Source: Streptosporangiaceae bacterium (GTDB lineage: Bacteria > Actinomycetota > Actinomycetes > Streptosporangiales > Streptosporangiaceae). Taken from it: a stretch of 19,280 bases of DNA. Within the stretch, counting starts at the first letter, position 1, and the number at the start of each line of letters is the position of its first letter. Under the pieces are notes generated by a model that worked only from the letters and a program-made list of their open reading frames with translations, was not told the DNA's origin and made no database searches. The DNA is taken from assembly GCA_030040475.1 (NCBI GenBank), contig JASHTQ010000745.1:1-19280 (forward strand). Direction: 5' to 3'. A program made the position numbers and the translations under genes. This document shows positions 1-7,490 of this stretch, piece by piece.

Positions 1-824
1 TCCAGCCGGACCTTGTCCGAGAGCGTGCCGCGATCCGGGTTCGCGTCGACGGCGATCACCCGGTCGCCGCGGAACGCCGCGAGCGTGGCGCCGAGCCCGA
101 CCGCGGTCGTGGTCTTGCCAACGCCGCCCTTCAGGCTCAGCACCGCGATCCGGTGATGACCGCCCGCGACTGGCGTCCTGATCCGGCTGATGAGGTCGCG
201 GTGCCGCATGACGGCCGCCGATTTGCCGAACCGGACGAGCCCGCCGCTGGCCCGGTAGACGTTCCGCCGCCAGCCCGCGGCCGGCCGGACCCCGTGCGGC
301 AGCCAATCGCCGGCCTGCGCCCCGTGCTCGGGGCCGGCGCCCTCCTCGGACAAGAACCCGTCGTCCGGCGCGTACGGCGTCCCCGGCGGCTCGGGAAGCG
401 GTTCGAGCGCGGTCGCCGAACCCCAGCCGGGCGCGTACGCGTGGCCCACCTCGGGCGCGTAGCCGGGCGGGTAACCGGGATACGGCGCGTACCCCGAGCC
501 CCGCGCGTACCCCGCCTCCGCCTCGTACCCCGCCTCCGCCTCGTACCCAGCGCCCGCCTCGTACCCAGCGCCCGCCTCGTACCCAGCGCCCGGGTTGTAC
601 CCAGCGTCCGGGTTGTACCAGCCACCTGGCTCGTACCGCGGGTCCGGGTCATACCCCGCGCCGATCTCGTAGCGCGCGTCCGGGTCATACCCGGCATCCG
701 GCTCATGCGGATACGCCGGGTCCCACGAGGAGCCGAACGCGCCGCCCGGCCACTCCCCGCCGGGACGCCCCTCGTCGCGGGAGTCCGCACCGAACGTCTG
801 CGGCGCATCATGATGTGTCGTCAC
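1..824 (-). CDS. ParA/MinD-family ATPase with Tyr-rich repeat N-terminus (partial, C-terminus off window)
   Basis: The frame is open from GTG at 824-822 through the window edge (274 codons, no stop); GGAGGG lies seven bases before the GTG. Residues about 1-200 are low complexity, rich in Gly, Ala, Pro, Glu and Tyr, with a hexapeptide repeat of the form GYEAGA. A basic linker ([19 protein letters not shown]) leads into the P-loop ATPase core: [14 protein letters not shown] is the deviant Walker A motif of ParA/MinD proteins, followed by [15 protein letters not shown], the Walker A' region. Family members use ATP-driven dimerisation to position DNA, poles or secretion machines. The disordered N-terminus followed by this core resembles actinobacterial EspI-like ATPases tied to type VII secretion. 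That link is inference, because no ESX gene is visible here and the C-terminal half is missing. ATPase class is sure; cargo is unknown. Confidence 0.88.
   Translation of the reverse strand, partial: MTTHHDAPQTFGADSRDEGRPGGEWPGGAFGSSWDPAYPHEPDAGYDPDARYEIGAGYDPDPRYEPGGWYNPDAGYNPGAGYEAGAGYEAGAGYEAEAGYEAEAGYARGSGYAPYPGYPPGYAPEVGHAYAPGWGSATALEPLPEPPGTPYAPDDGFLSEEGAGPEHGAQAGDWLPHGVRPAAGWRRNVYRASGGLVRFGKSAAVMRHRDLISRIRTPVAGGHHRIAVLSLKGGVGKTTTAVGLGATLAAFRGDRVIAVDANPDRGTLSDKVRL
487..702 (-). repeat. 18-bp tandem repeat, about 12 units, inside the ParA-like gene
   Basis: Units of 18 bp in register with the reading frame start at 487, 505, 523, 541, 559, 577, 595, 613, 631, 649, 667 and 685. On the plus strand the unit is near TCGTACCCAGCGCCCGCC. 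The copies at 541 and 559 are identical, and the 577 copy differs only at its last two bases. Outer copies are more diverged. Each unit encodes six residues with one Tyr, for example [24 protein letters not shown]. The gradient from identical central to diverged outer copies suggests expansion by slippage or unequal exchange. Confidence 0.9.
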
Positions 825-1007
825 GGCTCGTCCCTCCTCACGGGCGGGTGAACACAAGGAGCAAACACTCCTATACGAAGCGTAAGTCATATCTGCCCAG
901 ATTTCGATACCCAATGCACTCTTCTGATTGCATTCTGTTGTCGGCGCTGCCTGCAGACCGCTGGACACCGCAGCTGGCAGACTGGCACCGAACACAGGGA
1001 GGCACGC
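825..1007. promoter_or_regulatory. Divergent intergenic region with three short dyads
   Basis: This 183-base gap separates the divergent ParA-like and oxidoreductase genes and is visibly richer in A/T than its flanks. It contains three perfect inverted repeats: AGGAG/CTCCT (857-861, 868-872, loop CAAACA), ATCTG/CAGAT (891-902, two-base spacer), and AATGCA/TGCATT (913-918 and 929-934, ten-base spacer). The third has the size and spacing of a dimeric repressor operator. No promoter hexamers stand out; TATACG at 872-877 is the only -10-like string. Both promoters must lie here, but their positions are inferred. Confidence 0.4.
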
Positions 1008-1988
1008 ATGCACGCCGTCGTCATCACCGAGCCCGGCGAACCCGAGGTCCTGCACTGGCTGGAGGTCCCCGACCCGGTCGCCAGGCCAGGCGAAGTGGTC
1101 ATCGACGTCGCCGCCTGCGGTGTCAATCGCGCGGACCTGCTGCAGCGGCGGGGGTTTTACCCGCCGCCGCCCGGTGCGCCGCCGTACCCGGGCCTGGAGT
1201 GCTCGGGCCGGATACGTGCCGTCAGCGCCGACGTCACCGGCTGGCGGCCGGGCGACGAGGTGTGCGCGCTGCTGTCCGGCGGCGGTTACGCGGAGCAGGT
1301 CGCGGTGCCAGAGGGACAGCTGCTGCCCGTTCCCGGCAACGTGGCCATGACCGCCGCCGCCGCGTTCCCCGAGGCCGCGTGCACCGTGTACTCGAACGTC
1401 TTCCAGATCGCCGGGCTGCGCGCGGGCGAGACGCTGCTCGTGCACGGCGGCGCGAGCGGGATCGGCACGATAGCGATCCAGCTTGGCAGGGCGTTCGGCG
1501 CCAGGGTCGGCTGCACCGCGGGATCGCCGGAGAAGCTGGCCCGCTGCCGCGAACTGGGCGCCGAGATCGCCATCGACTATCACACCGAGGACTTCGTGGC
1601 GGCCACGCTCGAGGCCACCGCGGGGCACGGCGCCGACGTGATCCTGGACATCATGGGCGCGAGCTACCTCGAGCGCAACATGGCCGCGCTGGCCACAGGG
1701 GGCCGCCTGGTCATCATCGGCCACCAGGGCGGCACCCGGGCCCAGATCGACCTTGGCATCCTGGCCGCCAAGCGCGCCAGCATCCACGCGACGACGCTGC
1801 GCGCGCGGCCGGTCAACGAGAAGGCCGCGATCGTGGCCGCCGTCCGCGACAACGTCTGGCCGCTGATCGGCGCGGGAAAGGTGGCCGCCGTCATCGACAG
1901 GGAGCTGCCCATGTCGCAGGCGGCGCAGGCGCACCGGGTGATGGCCGGCAGCGAGCACGTCGGCAAGATCCTGCTGCTGCCAAACTGA
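1008..1988 (+). CDS. NAD(P)H:quinone oxidoreductase, PIG3/zeta-crystallin type (MDR superfamily)
   Basis: The 326-residue protein has the length and layout of zinc-free medium-chain reductases that reduce quinones or other electrophiles with NADPH. A GroES-like N-terminal domain ([15 protein letters not shown] to about residue 120) carries [20 protein letters not shown], the quinone-reductase signature region. It is followed by a Rossmann domain with [16 protein letters not shown] at about 146-161, and YHTEDF after the second strand. Cysteine ligands for structural zinc are absent, as expected for this subgroup. ATG at 1008 has AGGGAGG at 996-1002. The gene precedes bpa by 44 bases and they may be co-transcribed. 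A similar oxidoreductase lies near bpa in Mycobacterium (Rv3777 near Rv3780, from memory), so the pairing is probably old. Physiological substrate unknown. Confidence 0.9.
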   Translation: MHAVVITEPGEPEVLHWLEVPDPVARPGEVVIDVAACGVNRADLLQRRGFYPPPPGAPPYPGLECSGRIRAVSADVTGWRPGDEVCALLSGGGYAEQVAVPEGQLLPVPGNVAMTAAAAFPEAACTVYSNVFQIAGLRAGETLLVHGGASGIGTIAIQLGRAFGARVGCTAGSPEKLARCRELGAEIAIDYHTEDFVAATLEATAGHGADVILDIMGASYLERNMAALATGGRLVIIGHQGGTRAQIDLGILAAKRASIHATTLRARPVNEKAAIVAAVRDNVWPLIGAGKVAAVIDRELPMSQAAQAHRVMAGSEHVGKILLLPN

Positions 1989-2032
1989 CCCCGTCTGCCC
2001 TAGCAGCCGGCCGGATCGGCCAGACTAAGGGG

Positions 2033-2557
2033 ATGAACCCAGAGTCGCAAGACCACCCGCAGGTCCTGGTGGTGGGTCCGGACGGCATCGCCATGGCCGG
2101 AGAGCAGTCGGGCGAGGGCGAGCGCCCGGTCACCGAGATGGTCGAGCAGCCGGCCAAGGTCATGCGGATCGGCAGCATGATCAGGCAGCTGCTCGAGGAG
2201 GTCAGGGCCGCGCCGCTTGACGAGAAGAGCCGGGCCAGGCTCAAGGAGATCCACTCAAGCTCGATCAAGGAACTCGAGGACGGGCTCGCCCCCGAGCTGG
2301 TCAGCGAGCTGGAGCGGCTGTCGCTGCCGTTCGACGAGGCCGAGGTGCCCAGCGAGGCCGAGCTGCGAGTCGCCCAGGCCCAGCTGGTCGGCTGGCTCGA
2401 GGGCCTGTTCCACGGCATCCAGACCACGCTGTTCGCGCAGCAGATGGCGGCCCGCGCCCAGCTCGAGCAGATGCGCCGCGCCCTCCCGCCCGGCATGATA
2501 CCGCCCGAGCAGGACACCCCGCCCCAGCAGCGCCCGGGCTCCAGCCCCTACCTGTAA
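2033..2557 (+). CDS. bpa: Bacterial proteasome activator Bpa/PafE
   Basis: The 174-residue product, the same length as the mycobacterial protein, forms a ring that docks on the 20S proteasome and opens its gate without ATP. The diagnostic core is present: MVEQPAKVMRIGSMIRQLLE (about 40-59), the ELEDGLAPEL helix, then LVGWLEGLFHGIQT and FAQQMAARAQLEQM. A disordered Pro/Gln-rich tail ends in Pro-Tyr-Leu, the C-terminal Tyr-X element that inserts into proteasome alpha-subunit pockets (Mtb ends Gly-Gln-Tyr-Leu). ATG at 2033 is chosen because it gives the family length; AAGGGG abuts it with no spacer, so initiation may be weak or depend on the upstream gene. The acidic N-terminus (residues 1-35) is variable in the family. 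The proteasome genes are not in this window. Confidence 0.95.
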   Translation: MNPESQDHPQVLVVGPDGIAMAGEQSGEGERPVTEMVEQPAKVMRIGSMIRQLLEEVRAAPLDEKSRARLKEIHSSSIKELEDGLAPELVSELERLSLPFDEAEVPSEAELRVAQAQLVGWLEGLFHGIQTTLFAQQMAARAQLEQMRRALPPGMIPPEQDTPPQQRPGSSPYL

Positions 2558-2907
2558 AGCCAGATCCAGTGCCGCCGCCCGCCCACGATCGCCCCATTGG
2601 CCACCGCCTGCAGCGCCCCGGAATGGGGGGCCTGTGCCCCACAAGCCCTGTCTTCGGTAACCGGTGGCCCGCTTCGTCCCCCCGCGGCCGCCCCAGACGT
2701 GGTGCCAGTGTGACGCTGAACGGTTTGCGGTGCAGCCGGGGCGCCTGGGCCGCGGCTCGAGGGGAATGAAACCCCGGTTCCACTACCTCCTGTGGTGCTG
2801 AAAGCGGGGTTTCATTCCGCAGCGCGGTACCGGGCGCTGGGCGCTACTGCCCTTTCTTCCGAACGAAGGGTGGTGCGCGGTCACCGCAAGGCTGCGCCTG
2901 GTGGGGG
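2558..2907. other. Gene-free gap between convergent bpa and pheA with several hairpins
   Basis: I see no credible gene in these 350 bases. From left to right it has: CCCCATT/AATGGGG (2592-2598, 2622-2628, 23-base loop), which overlaps an alternative TGGGG/CCCCA stem (2624-2628, 2637-2641) and may end bpa transcripts; a featureless GC-rich stretch; the 14-bp perfect hairpin at 2763-2818; and CCCTT/AAGGG (2850-2854, 2866-2870), near the end of pheA on the other strand. None has the T-run of a classical intrinsic terminator, which is common in high-GC actinobacteria. Confidence 0.6.
2763..2818. terminator. Long hairpin, 14-bp perfect arms, probable bidirectional terminator
   Basis: GGAATGAAACCCCG (2763-2776) is perfectly complementary to CGGGGTTTCATTCC (2805-2818). 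The 28-base loop holds a nested CCAC/GTGG stem (2780-2783, 2792-2795). It sits between convergent genes, so it would form in transcripts from either side. The arm is A/T-rich at its base and G/C-rich at the loop side, unlike most simple terminators. It could instead be a copy of a dispersed repeat. Confidence 0.6.
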
Positions 2908-3819
2908 CTAGGGCCGGCCGAACCGCAGGCGGCCCAGCCAGGCGGCGGCCTCGGCGAACTCGGCGTCGGACGTGCCTGCCCTGACGTGGGTGGCGGCGCC
3001 GTCGCACCTGGCATAGCTGCCGAGGAACCGGACGTCGGCGCACACCCGGCGCAGGCCCATCAGCGCCTCGCCCACCCGGGCGTCGTCCACGTGCCCTTCG
3101 CAGTCGATGAAGAAGTAGTACTGGCCGAGCCGGTCGCCGGTGGGCCGGGACTGGATCGTGGTCAGGTTGATGCCGCGGACGGCGAACTCGGTGAGGATCT
3201 CGAGCAGCGCGCCCGGGTGATCCTCGACCAGGAAGGCCGCCAGCGACGTCCGGTCAGACCCGGTGCGCGCGGGCAGCGGGCCGGGCGGCGACACCACGAC
3301 GAACCTGGTGACCGCGTTGGCCCGGTCATGCACCTCCGCGGCGAGAACCTCGAGGCCGTACATGTCCGCGGCGAACGCGCCCGCCAGCGCGGCGTCGAGC
3401 TGCCCGTCGGCCGCGAGACGGGCGGCCTCCGCGTTGGACGCGACCGGGACCCATTCGCTGTCCGGCAGGTTGGCGGCGAGCCAGCCGCGGCACTGCGGCA
3501 TGGCCTGCGGATGGCCGCCCACCTTCTTGATGTCGCCGAGCCCGGTTCCTGGCCGTGCCAGCAGCGCGAACGCGATCGGAATCTGCAGTTCGGCGACGAT
3601 GACCAGGCCGTCGCCGGTGGCCAGGTCGTCCAGGGTTGCGGTGACGACCCCCTCCACCGAACTTTCTATCGGCACCACCGCGCGTTCGGCCGCTCCGCCG
3701 CGCACCGCGGCGAGCACGGCCTGGATCGTCGGGCAGGGCAGTGGCTCGGCACCGGGGTCGACGGCGGCAAGCGCCGCCTGGCAGAAGGTGCCCTCAGGTC
3801 CTAGGTAGGCGTACGGCAT
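2908..3819 (-). CDS. pheA: Prephenate dehydratase
   Basis: Converts prephenate to phenylpyruvate, the committed step to phenylalanine, in the cytosol. The catalytic lobes run from YAYLGPEGTF at the N-terminus through VPIESSVEGVV (about 49-60) to the NAVTRFVVV signature (about 169), where the Thr-Arg-Phe triad is catalytic. A C-terminal ACT domain follows (AFLVEDHPGALLEILTEFAV and INLTTIQSRPTG), the allosteric phenylalanine sensor; its usual ESRP motif reads QSRP here. Length (303 residues) fits the monofunctional bacterial enzyme, with no chorismate mutase domain. I prefer ATG 3819 because it gives MPYAYLGPEG; ATG at 3831 is also possible. Either start lies inside the end of the upstream mannosyltransferase gene (26 or 38 bases of overlap) and lacks a clear Shine-Dalgarno, so translation is probably coupled. 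Confidence 0.95.
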   Translation of the reverse strand: MPYAYLGPEGTFCQAALAAVDPGAEPLPCPTIQAVLAAVRGGAAERAVVPIESSVEGVVTATLDDLATGDGLVIVAELQIPIAFALLARPGTGLGDIKKVGGHPQAMPQCRGWLAANLPDSEWVPVASNAEAARLAADGQLDAALAGAFAADMYGLEVLAAEVHDRANAVTRFVVVSPPGPLPARTGSDRTSLAAFLVEDHPGALLEILTEFAVRGINLTTIQSRPTGDRLGQYYFFIDCEGHVDDARVGEALMGLRRVCADVRFLGSYARCDGAATHVRAGTSDAEFAEAAAWLGRLRFGRP

Positions 3820-5092
3820 AGTGCACATCATGCCAGCGCCGCAGCGTGGCGATGATCGCGATCAGCACAAGCGCGGCAATGCCGAAGCCGTCTTGCACGA
3901 TCCGCGCCACCGGCGTCGGCACGCCGCCCGCGCCCAGCAGCGACTGCCCCCACCAGGGGATGGTCAGGTAGAAATAGGCTGCGGTCGCCGCCGCGATGAC
4001 GGCCCGCCGCACCGACCGGCCGTCTGCCAGGATCGCGCCGAGCACCACCACCACGACGACGAAGTAGTGAATCCACGAGACCGGCGAGAGCAGCACGCCG
4101 AGCAGGCCGGTGACGGCGATGCCCTCCATCTCACGTCCCTGCAGGACAAGCCGCCGGACCACGGCGAACCCGGCGACCGCGACCACCGCGGCGACTGCGA
4201 CCCATACCGCGCCCGGCGCCTGGCCGGGCAGGAACGCCCGCAGCAGCATGCCGCGCAGCGACTGGTTGGACGTGCCTGAGTTGGACCCGAGCCGCCCGGG
4301 GCTGAACACCGCGCTGGTCCAGTAGGTCCTCGAGTCCTGCGGCAGCAGCAGCCAGGCGCCGATCGTCCAGGCCACCGCCGCCGCCAGCGCGGTCAGCGCG
4401 GCGCGGCGCCGGCCCGACAGCCACAGGTACACGATGAAGATCCCGGGTACCAGCTTGATCGCGGTGGCCAGCCCGACAAGCGCGCCCCGCGGCCAGCGCG
4501 GCGCGGCGGCCGCGCAGTCCGCCACCGCCAGCGCGAGCAGCACCACGTCCACCTGGCCGAACCGGATCTCGTCCCGCATCGGGAACAGGTACGCGCACCC
4601 GGCGAACAGCGCGGCCAGCAGGACCGCCCGCATCCGCCCGGCGCGCCGCAGCAGCGGGCCGAAGGCGAAGGCAAGCACGACCACGAGCGGCACATAGATA
4701 AAAAGGAGCCATGCCAGCTGCGCGGCCGGCCAGGAAATCAGCGCGAGCGGCACCGCGAACAGCGCCGCGACCGGCGGATAGGTGAAGGCGAGCAGCTGCG
4801 GCGGCTGGGTCAGCATGGTGTAGAGCGGCTGTCCCCACAGCACGCTCAGCCCGCCGGTGCGGTACACGTCGAGGTCGACCATCCGCTGGTCGGGCGCGTT
4901 GGTCAGGTAGCCGCGCACCAGCGGCTCGACGGCGGCCAGCGCCGCGATCCAGGCGAGCACCCCGAGCACCGCGACGGCCCGCGGCGACAGCGCCTCCAGC
5001 CGGGCGGCGATCCGGGCGGCGATCCGCCCGGGCCAGGCCGCGGCCCCGCGGCGCGCGCCGGCCTCGGCAGGGACCCCGGTGGCGGTGCTCAC
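3794..5092 (-). CDS. GT87-family (DUF2029) polyprenol-phosphomannose-dependent mannosyltransferase
   Basis: A 432-residue integral membrane GT-C glycosyltransferase of the PimE/alpha-1,2-mannosyltransferase type. After a first membrane helix (about 37-55) the first external loop contains MVDLDVYRTGGLSVLWGQPL, matching the catalytic Asp region of GT87 enzymes, and then FTYPPVAALF. Around nine further hydrophobic segments follow, with AIKLVPGIFIVYLW and SNQSLRGMLLR typical of the family. Such enzymes add mannose from polyprenyl-phosphomannose to lipid-linked glycans (PIMs, lipomannan) outside the membrane; the acceptor here is unknown. GTG 5092 overlaps the stop of the preceding gene by four bases (GTGA), implying translational coupling. 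The 3' end overlaps pheA. Confidence 0.85.
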   Translation of the reverse strand: MSTATGVPAEAGARRGAAAWPGRIAARIAARLEALSPRAVAVLGVLAWIAALAAVEPLVRGYLTNAPDQRMVDLDVYRTGGLSVLWGQPLYTMLTQPPQLLAFTYPPVAALFAVPLALISWPAAQLAWLLFIYVPLVVVLAFAFGPLLRRAGRMRAVLLAALFAGCAYLFPMRDEIRFGQVDVVLLALAVADCAAAAPRWPRGALVGLATAIKLVPGIFIVYLWLSGRRRAALTALAAAVAWTIGAWLLLPQDSRTYWTSAVFSPGRLGSNSGTSNQSLRGMLLRAFLPGQAPGAVWVAVAAVVAVAGFAVVRRLVLQGREMEGIAVTGLLGVLLSPVSWIHYFVVVVVVLGAILADGRSVRRAVIAAATAAYFYLTIPWWGQSLLGAGGVPTPVARIVQDGFGIAALVLIAIIATLRRWHDVHYAVRLPRT

Positions 5093-6759
5093 GTCGGCCT
5101 CGCCGCCCCTGGGGTGGTGACCGCCGGGTCCGCAGCGAGCGCGGCGCCCCCGGTCCCGTCCGGCAGCAGCGGCCCGGACGACCGTGAGCGCAGCATCAGG
5201 ATTATCAGCCACGCCGTCGCCGCGGCCAGCACGGCGGGGGTAACCCCGTGCCTGATCACCGGCTGCAGCCAGGTCAGGCCGGCCGGCAGCGTCACGTCCG
5301 CCTGCCGCGCGGGCAGGTAGCCGAAGCCGAGCGCCGCGGTCCGCGCGAGCACCAGCCAGTAGATCCAGTCCAGGCTGGCCCCGGCCCCGGTCGCCGATGC
5401 GGCCCCGAGCGGGACGAGCGGCAGCAGCGCCCACGCCAGCGTGTCGTACCACGGCAGCACGTAGGGCCAGGCGAACAGCCAGGCGAGCACGAACGCGAAG
5501 ACCACGCCGGCGGCCGCGTACCCCGCGCGCTCCGGGCCGGCCGCGGACCCGGCGCGCTCCGGGCCGGCCGCGGGCCGCGCGGGCACGCAGGGCAGCCCGC
5601 GGACCAGCAGTACCGCTAGCACCACCGCGAGCGCGATCGCCCCGGCCTTGACGATGTCGGTGGCGGCCGAGCCGCCCACCACCAGATGGATGCCGCTCCT
5701 TATCACCCGCCACGGCGAGCCGATCGAGACCATGTCGCTGGCCCGCGACGACTGGTCGAGCATCGCCGACCCGCCGATCGCCACCGCCGCGCCCGCGATC
5801 GCCAGGAACCCCGCTCCGAACGCGGCGAGCACCGGCAGCATCCGGCGCCAGGCGGGCCGCAGCCCGAGCACGAGCGCGGCCGCCAGCCCCAGTCCGATCA
5901 GCACGTCCGAGACCTTGACCGCGAACCCGAGCCCGACCAGCGCCCCGGAGGCCAGTGAGCGAGGCAGGGTCGGGATCCCGGCAGGCCGACCGGCGGGAGT
6001 CCACGGGCCGAAGAGAACCGCGACCGCGGCCACGCCGAAGACCGCCGCCTGGCCGTCCACGTGGGCGCCGGCGACAAGCACCTGCAGCAGCAGCGGGTTG
6101 CAGGCCCACAGCACCGCGGCGCGCAGCTGCCGGACCGGGTCGCCCCGCGTCATGCGGTGCAGCAGTAGCGCGGTGACCGCGAAGGCGGCCAGGTTCACCA
6201 GGCCGAGGACGAACACGGTGAGCCGCACCGAGGTGCCGCCGAGCAGCGAGGCCAGTCCCTGGATCCCGGTGGCGAGCGGCCCGTAGACCGACGGGGTGGT
6301 GAACCAGTCCTGCACGGCCCGCGCGACGGGATCGCCGAGCGCGGCCAGCTGGGCGGGGGTGGTGGTGTACGGATTGTGGCCGGTGACGAGCATCCGGCCG
6401 TAGGCCGCGTAGCTCAGCTGATCGGAGGACCCGAACGGCGGCAGCAGCGTCAGCGCGGCGGCCGCCAGGAGCCCGGCGACCAGCACGAACCGGGCCGGGA
6501 CCGACCAGCCGCGGCGGACCGCCCGCAGCACGAGCACCAGCCCGAGCGTCCCGGCGGCCAGCGCGGCCGCGGTCAGCCCGACGACAAGGTACGGCGACGG
6601 ATGCGCGCCGAGCGACCAGGGCGGCTGCCCGGGCCTGCCGGGCAGCGCCGGCTCCATGACCGAGGGCCCGGCCGCCGCGACGGCGACGGTGAGCGCGACG
6701 CTGACCCCGATCGCCGCCAGCCCCGCGCGTCCCGTGCGATCGCGCGACCGCCTGGTCAT
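5089..6759 (-). CDS. MptB-like alpha-1,6-mannosyltransferase (GT-C membrane enzyme)
   Basis: The 556-residue polytopic protein has about a dozen hydrophobic segments. After helix 1 (about 11-28) and two more, an external loop reads SSDQLSYAAYGRMLVTGHNP, then PSVYGPLATGIQGL. This matches the acidic-residue loop and PSxYGP element of the MptA/MptB family, which elongates mannan backbones using polyprenyl-phosphomannose. FAWPYVLPWYDTLAW near the C-terminus is also family-like. The cytoplasmic loop near residues 395-425 carries a duplicated GPERAG nonapeptide. ATG 6759 overlaps the stop of the GT2 gene (ATGA); GTGA at the other end couples it to the GT87 gene. A frame upstream of 6759 is open but would lie wholly within the GT2 gene, so I rejected it. 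The exact product is inferred. Confidence 0.83.
   Translation of the reverse strand: MTRRSRDRTGRAGLAAIGVSVALTVAVAAAGPSVMEPALPGRPGQPPWSLGAHPSPYLVVGLTAAALAAGTLGLVLVLRAVRRGWSVPARFVLVAGLLAAAALTLLPPFGSSDQLSYAAYGRMLVTGHNPYTTTPAQLAALGDPVARAVQDWFTTPSVYGPLATGIQGLASLLGGTSVRLTVFVLGLVNLAAFAVTALLLHRMTRGDPVRQLRAAVLWACNPLLLQVLVAGAHVDGQAAVFGVAAVAVLFGPWTPAGRPAGIPTLPRSLASGALVGLGFAVKVSDVLIGLGLAAALVLGLRPAWRRMLPVLAAFGAGFLAIAGAAVAIGGSAMLDQSSRASDMVSIGSPWRVIRSGIHLVVGGSAATDIVKAGAIALAVVLAVLLVRGLPCVPARPAAGPERAGSAAGPERAGYAAAGVVFAFVLAWLFAWPYVLPWYDTLAWALLPLVPLGAASATGAGASLDWIYWLVLARTAALGFGYLPARQADVTLPAGLTWLQPVIRHGVTPAVLAAATAWLIILMLRSRSSGPLLPDGTGGAALAADPAVTTPGAARPT
5525..5573 (-). repeat. 27-bp tandem duplication inside the MptB-like gene
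   Basis: Two copies with a 27-base period (about 5525-5546 and 5552-5573) share the core CGCGCTCCGGGCCGGCCGCG. They encode successive GPERAGYAA/GPERAGSAA-type nonapeptides in a loop between membrane helices. The copies are in frame and differ by single bases, so this looks like a recent slippage duplication in an unconstrained loop. Confidence 0.8.
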
Positions 6760-7466
6760 GGTCGCGCGGCGAGCGCCCGGGCGACGTCGGCCAGCTGGTG
6801 CGCGCGGTGCAGCTGGGCCCGCAGGCCGGTGCCGGTCGCGCGGTGCGCGAGGTCTACCTCGACCTCGGTGACCCGCAGCCCCTTGCGCAACAAGTCGATG
6901 GTGAGCCCGGTCTCCGCGCCCCAGCCGTGCGCGAGCGGCCGGGCGGCCTCGAACGCCGCGCGGGTCAGGCACCGCTGTCCGTTCAGCGGCTGGGTCGGCT
7001 GCCAGCCGGTGGCCCGGCGGATGCCGGCCCCGGACAGCCCGACCACCAGGCCGTGCCCGCCGAGCTTCACGGTCGCGGCGAAGAAGGCGATCGTCATGTC
7101 GGCCTTCCCCGCGGCCACCGGCTCGATCAGCGGCCCGGCCATCGCGGCCGTGCCGGCGAGGTCGGCGTCGAGGAACAGCAGGTGCCTGGGAGCGTCCCGG
7201 TGTTCGCGCTGGTCGAGCAGGCGAACCGCCTCGGCCCCGGTCTCCATGGCGGCGCCCTTGCCCCTGTTCCTTGCGTGCCGCATGACGGCCGCGCCTGCCC
7301 GCCTGGCCGCGGCGGCGGTGCCGTCCCGCGAGCCGTCGTCCACGACCACCACGAGTCCCACGCCTGGAAGCTGCGCCGCGGCGCTCACCGTCGCCTGGAT
7401 GCGATCGGCCTCGTCCCGCGCCGGGATGACCACCGCGACGCCGTCGGCCGGCGACCCATCTGACAT
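6756..7466 (-). CDS. GT2-family cytoplasmic glycosyltransferase (GT-A fold)
   Basis: A 236-residue soluble protein with the nucleotide-sugar-binding core in order: VAVVIPARDEADRI (10-23), VVVVDDGSRDGT (about 39-50), NRGKGAAMETG, and the LLFLDADL metal-binding DXD-like motif near 96-103. The second half holds QPLNGQRCLTRAAFE and HGWGAETGLTIDLLRKGLRV, probably the acceptor region with the catalytic acidic residue. There is no C-terminal membrane segment. The type resembles polyprenyl-phosphate sugar synthases and glucosyl-3-phosphoglycerate synthase-like enzymes. Its operon with two GT-C enzymes that use polyprenyl-phospho-sugars suggests it could make their donor, but that is inference. ATG 7466 lies 24 bases after the STAS gene's stop; no strong Shine-Dalgarno is visible. 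Confidence 0.85.
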   Translation of the reverse strand: MSDGSPADGVAVVIPARDEADRIQATVSAAAQLPGVGLVVVVDDGSRDGTAAAARRAGAAVMRHARNRGKGAAMETGAEAVRLLDQREHRDAPRHLLFLDADLAGTAAMAGPLIEPVAAGKADMTIAFFAATVKLGGHGLVVGLSGAGIRRATGWQPTQPLNGQRCLTRAAFEAARPLAHGWGAETGLTIDLLRKGLRVTEVEVDLAHRATGTGLRAQLHRAHQLADVARALAARP

Positions 7467-7490
7467 GGGGCCGATCCTAGGCCAACGGGC

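Noticed and set aside
487..702. Regular repeats that might suggest a CRISPR array
   Set aside because: The units are contiguous 18-mers without spacers and are in frame within a coding gene.
137..851. Open frames on both strands across the repeat region encoding Arg-rich ([14 protein letters not shown]) or RLVPSA-type repeats
   Set aside because: They are other-frame readings of the 18-bp repeat. The ParA frame crosses the same DNA with a proper GTG, a Shine-Dalgarno and a conserved ATPase domain.
871..895. CTATACGAAG, a ten-base match to one arm of loxP
   Set aside because: The second arm and spacer are missing and no recombinase is present; a ten-base match is expected by chance.
815..2032. 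A long plus-strand frame extending Bpa upstream to a 580-residue protein
   Set aside because: It is the Arg/Ala-rich shadow of the oxidoreductase gene in another frame. Bpa homology and family length begin at 2033.
5089..6972. N-terminal extension of the MptB-like protein to an ATG at 6972
   Set aside because: The extra residues are Arg/Ala/Pro shadow sequence inside the GT2 gene. ATG 6759 gives a normal signal-anchor start and a 4-base overlap.
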